Made by a program: the position numbers and the translations under genes. A model generated the notes under the pieces. That model worked only from the letters and a program-made list of their open reading frames with translations, was not told the DNA's origin and did not search any database. This document shows, one piece after another, positions 5,636 through 6,164 of a DNA stretch of 6,164 bases. The DNA is from an uncultured Collinsella sp. (GTDB lineage: Bacteria; Actinomycetota; Coriobacteriia; Coriobacteriales; Coriobacteriaceae): assembly GCA_902494375.1 (NCBI GenBank), contig CABUTL010000095.1:1-6164 (forward strand), read 5' to 3'. Numbering within the stretch: position 1 is the stretch's first letter; each line of letters starts with the position of its first letter.

Positions 5636-5649
5636 GGGCACGATTGCCC
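5636..5649 (-). terminator. Short hairpin at the LOG gene stop, possible weak terminator
   Basis: GGGCA and TGCCC pair across a four-base ATCG loop, touching the last base of the LOG stop codon at 5649. The stem is only 5 bp and no T-run follows directly, though the DNA turns AT-rich about ten bases later. It might limit read-through into the toxin-antitoxin operon; evidence is thin. Confidence 0.3.
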
Positions 5650-6164
5650 TACATCAGCCCACTCAGGGCAATGTCGACGGCTTCGTTGAGGTCGTCGGTG
5701 ATGTGTACGAGCTCGGGATCGAGCGGGCTGATCATACCGGCATCCATCACCGGGCCGTTGAGCCAGTCGAACAGGCCCTGCCAGTACTCGCTGCCTACCA
5801 GCACGAGCGGCATGCGCTTGACCTTGTGCGTCTGCACCAGCGTGAGCACCTCGAACATCTCGTCGAGCGTACCAAAACCTCCGGGAAACACGATGGCGCC
5901 CGAGCTGTATTTGACGAACATGGTCTTGCGCACAAAGAAGTAGCGGAAGTCCATACCCAGGTTCACGTATTTGTTGAGCCCCTGCTCGTGCGGTAGTTCG
6001 ATACCCAAACCGACCGACTTGCCGTTGGCGCTCGCCGCTCCCCTGTTGGCCGCCTCCATGATGCCAGGGCCGCCGCCGGTGATAACCGCGACGCCGCGCT
6101 GGGCGATTTTGCGGCCGACCGTGCGCGCCGCCTTGTAGAGCGGATCGGTCTTGGGCGTGCGGGC
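5649..6164 (-). CDS. LOG-family protein (TIGR00730-type nucleotide phosphoribohydrolase), 3' part
   Basis: The window keeps the last 171 residues; the reading frame is open to the right edge, so the N-terminus and start are missing. The Rossmann-like LOG fold is recognised by GGGPGIMEAAN (30-40 of the visible part), the FFVRK segment carrying conserved Arg79 and Lys80, and PGGFGTLDEMFE (94-105), the PGGxGTxxE nucleotide-binding motif with its catalytic glutamate. Proteins of this family, often labelled lysine decarboxylase-like, usually remove the base from nucleoside 5'-monophosphates (cytokinin-activating in plants, purine or pyrimidine salvage in bacteria); they are not proven lysine decarboxylases. 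The C-terminus (DPELVHITDDLNEAVDIAL) is complete. An internal ATG at 6059 sits within the first motif and cannot be the start. The toxin-antitoxin operon follows on the same strand after 114 bp, probably with its own promoter. Confidence 0.9.
   Translation of the reverse strand, partial: ARTPKTDPLYKAARTVGRKIAQRGVAVITGGGPGIMEAANRGAASANGKSVGLGIELPHEQGLNKYVNLGMDFRYFFVRKTMFVKYSSGAIVFPGGFGTLDEMFEVLTLVQTHKVKRMPLVLVGSEYWQGLFDWLNGPVMDAGMISPLDPELVHITDDLNEAVDIALSGLM

Overview
The window is a GC-rich bacterial chromosomal segment carrying eight protein-coding genes, two of them cut by the window edges. Seven lie on the minus strand and one (DegV family) on the plus strand. GC-rich codon use, long antisense shadow frames, a Tat-type PstS lipoprotein and the mix of PepV-like M20 dipeptidase, DegV and small HAD proteins suggest a high-GC Gram-positive gut-type actinobacterium. 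Coriobacteriia (for example Collinsella) is my best guess, made from general appearance and not from a search. No rRNA, tRNA, CRISPR array, transposase or phage gene is visible.

Layout, left to right. (1) Positions 1-1366, minus strand: the start of a phosphate-uptake operon, pstS (complete) followed by pstC (5' part only, running off the left edge). Positions 1367-1568 hold the pstS leader and a candidate promoter with two small perfect inverted repeats. (2) Positions 1569-1637: a long imperfect palindrome (element A) just beyond the 3' end of the next gene. (3) Positions 1660-3813, minus strand: a two-gene unit encoding a HAD phosphatase and then a PepV/Sapep-like M20 dipeptidase 54 bp downstream. 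(4) Positions 3814-3969: a divergent intergenic region with overlapping palindromes and promoter-like hexamers. (5) Positions 3970-4830, plus strand: a DegV family fatty-acid-binding protein. (6) Positions 4846-4908: a second copy of the palindrome (element B), between the convergent ends of degV and a toxin gene. (7) Positions 4924-5534, minus strand: a type II toxin-antitoxin pair, RelB/DinJ-like antitoxin first and YafQ-like toxin second. (8) Positions 5649-6164, minus strand: the C-terminal 171 residues of a LOG-family (TIGR00730-type) nucleotide phosphoribohydrolase.

How the genes fit together: pstS-pstC are the start of the standard high-affinity phosphate importer. The HAD-M20 pair looks like housekeeping catabolism. 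DegV is a stand-alone lipid-binding protein, and the toxin-antitoxin pair is a self-contained cassette inserted between housekeeping genes. I see no convincing new multi-gene system.

The most interesting non-coding signal is the pair of palindromes A and B. They share a right arm almost base for base (19 of 20) and both carry an inner GGCT/AGCC mini-hairpin. Where their arms differ, three consecutive base pairs change on both sides so that pairing is kept. That pattern suggests a dispersed repeat family, REP- or MITE-like and perhaps acting as a bidirectional terminator, rather than two chance hairpins.
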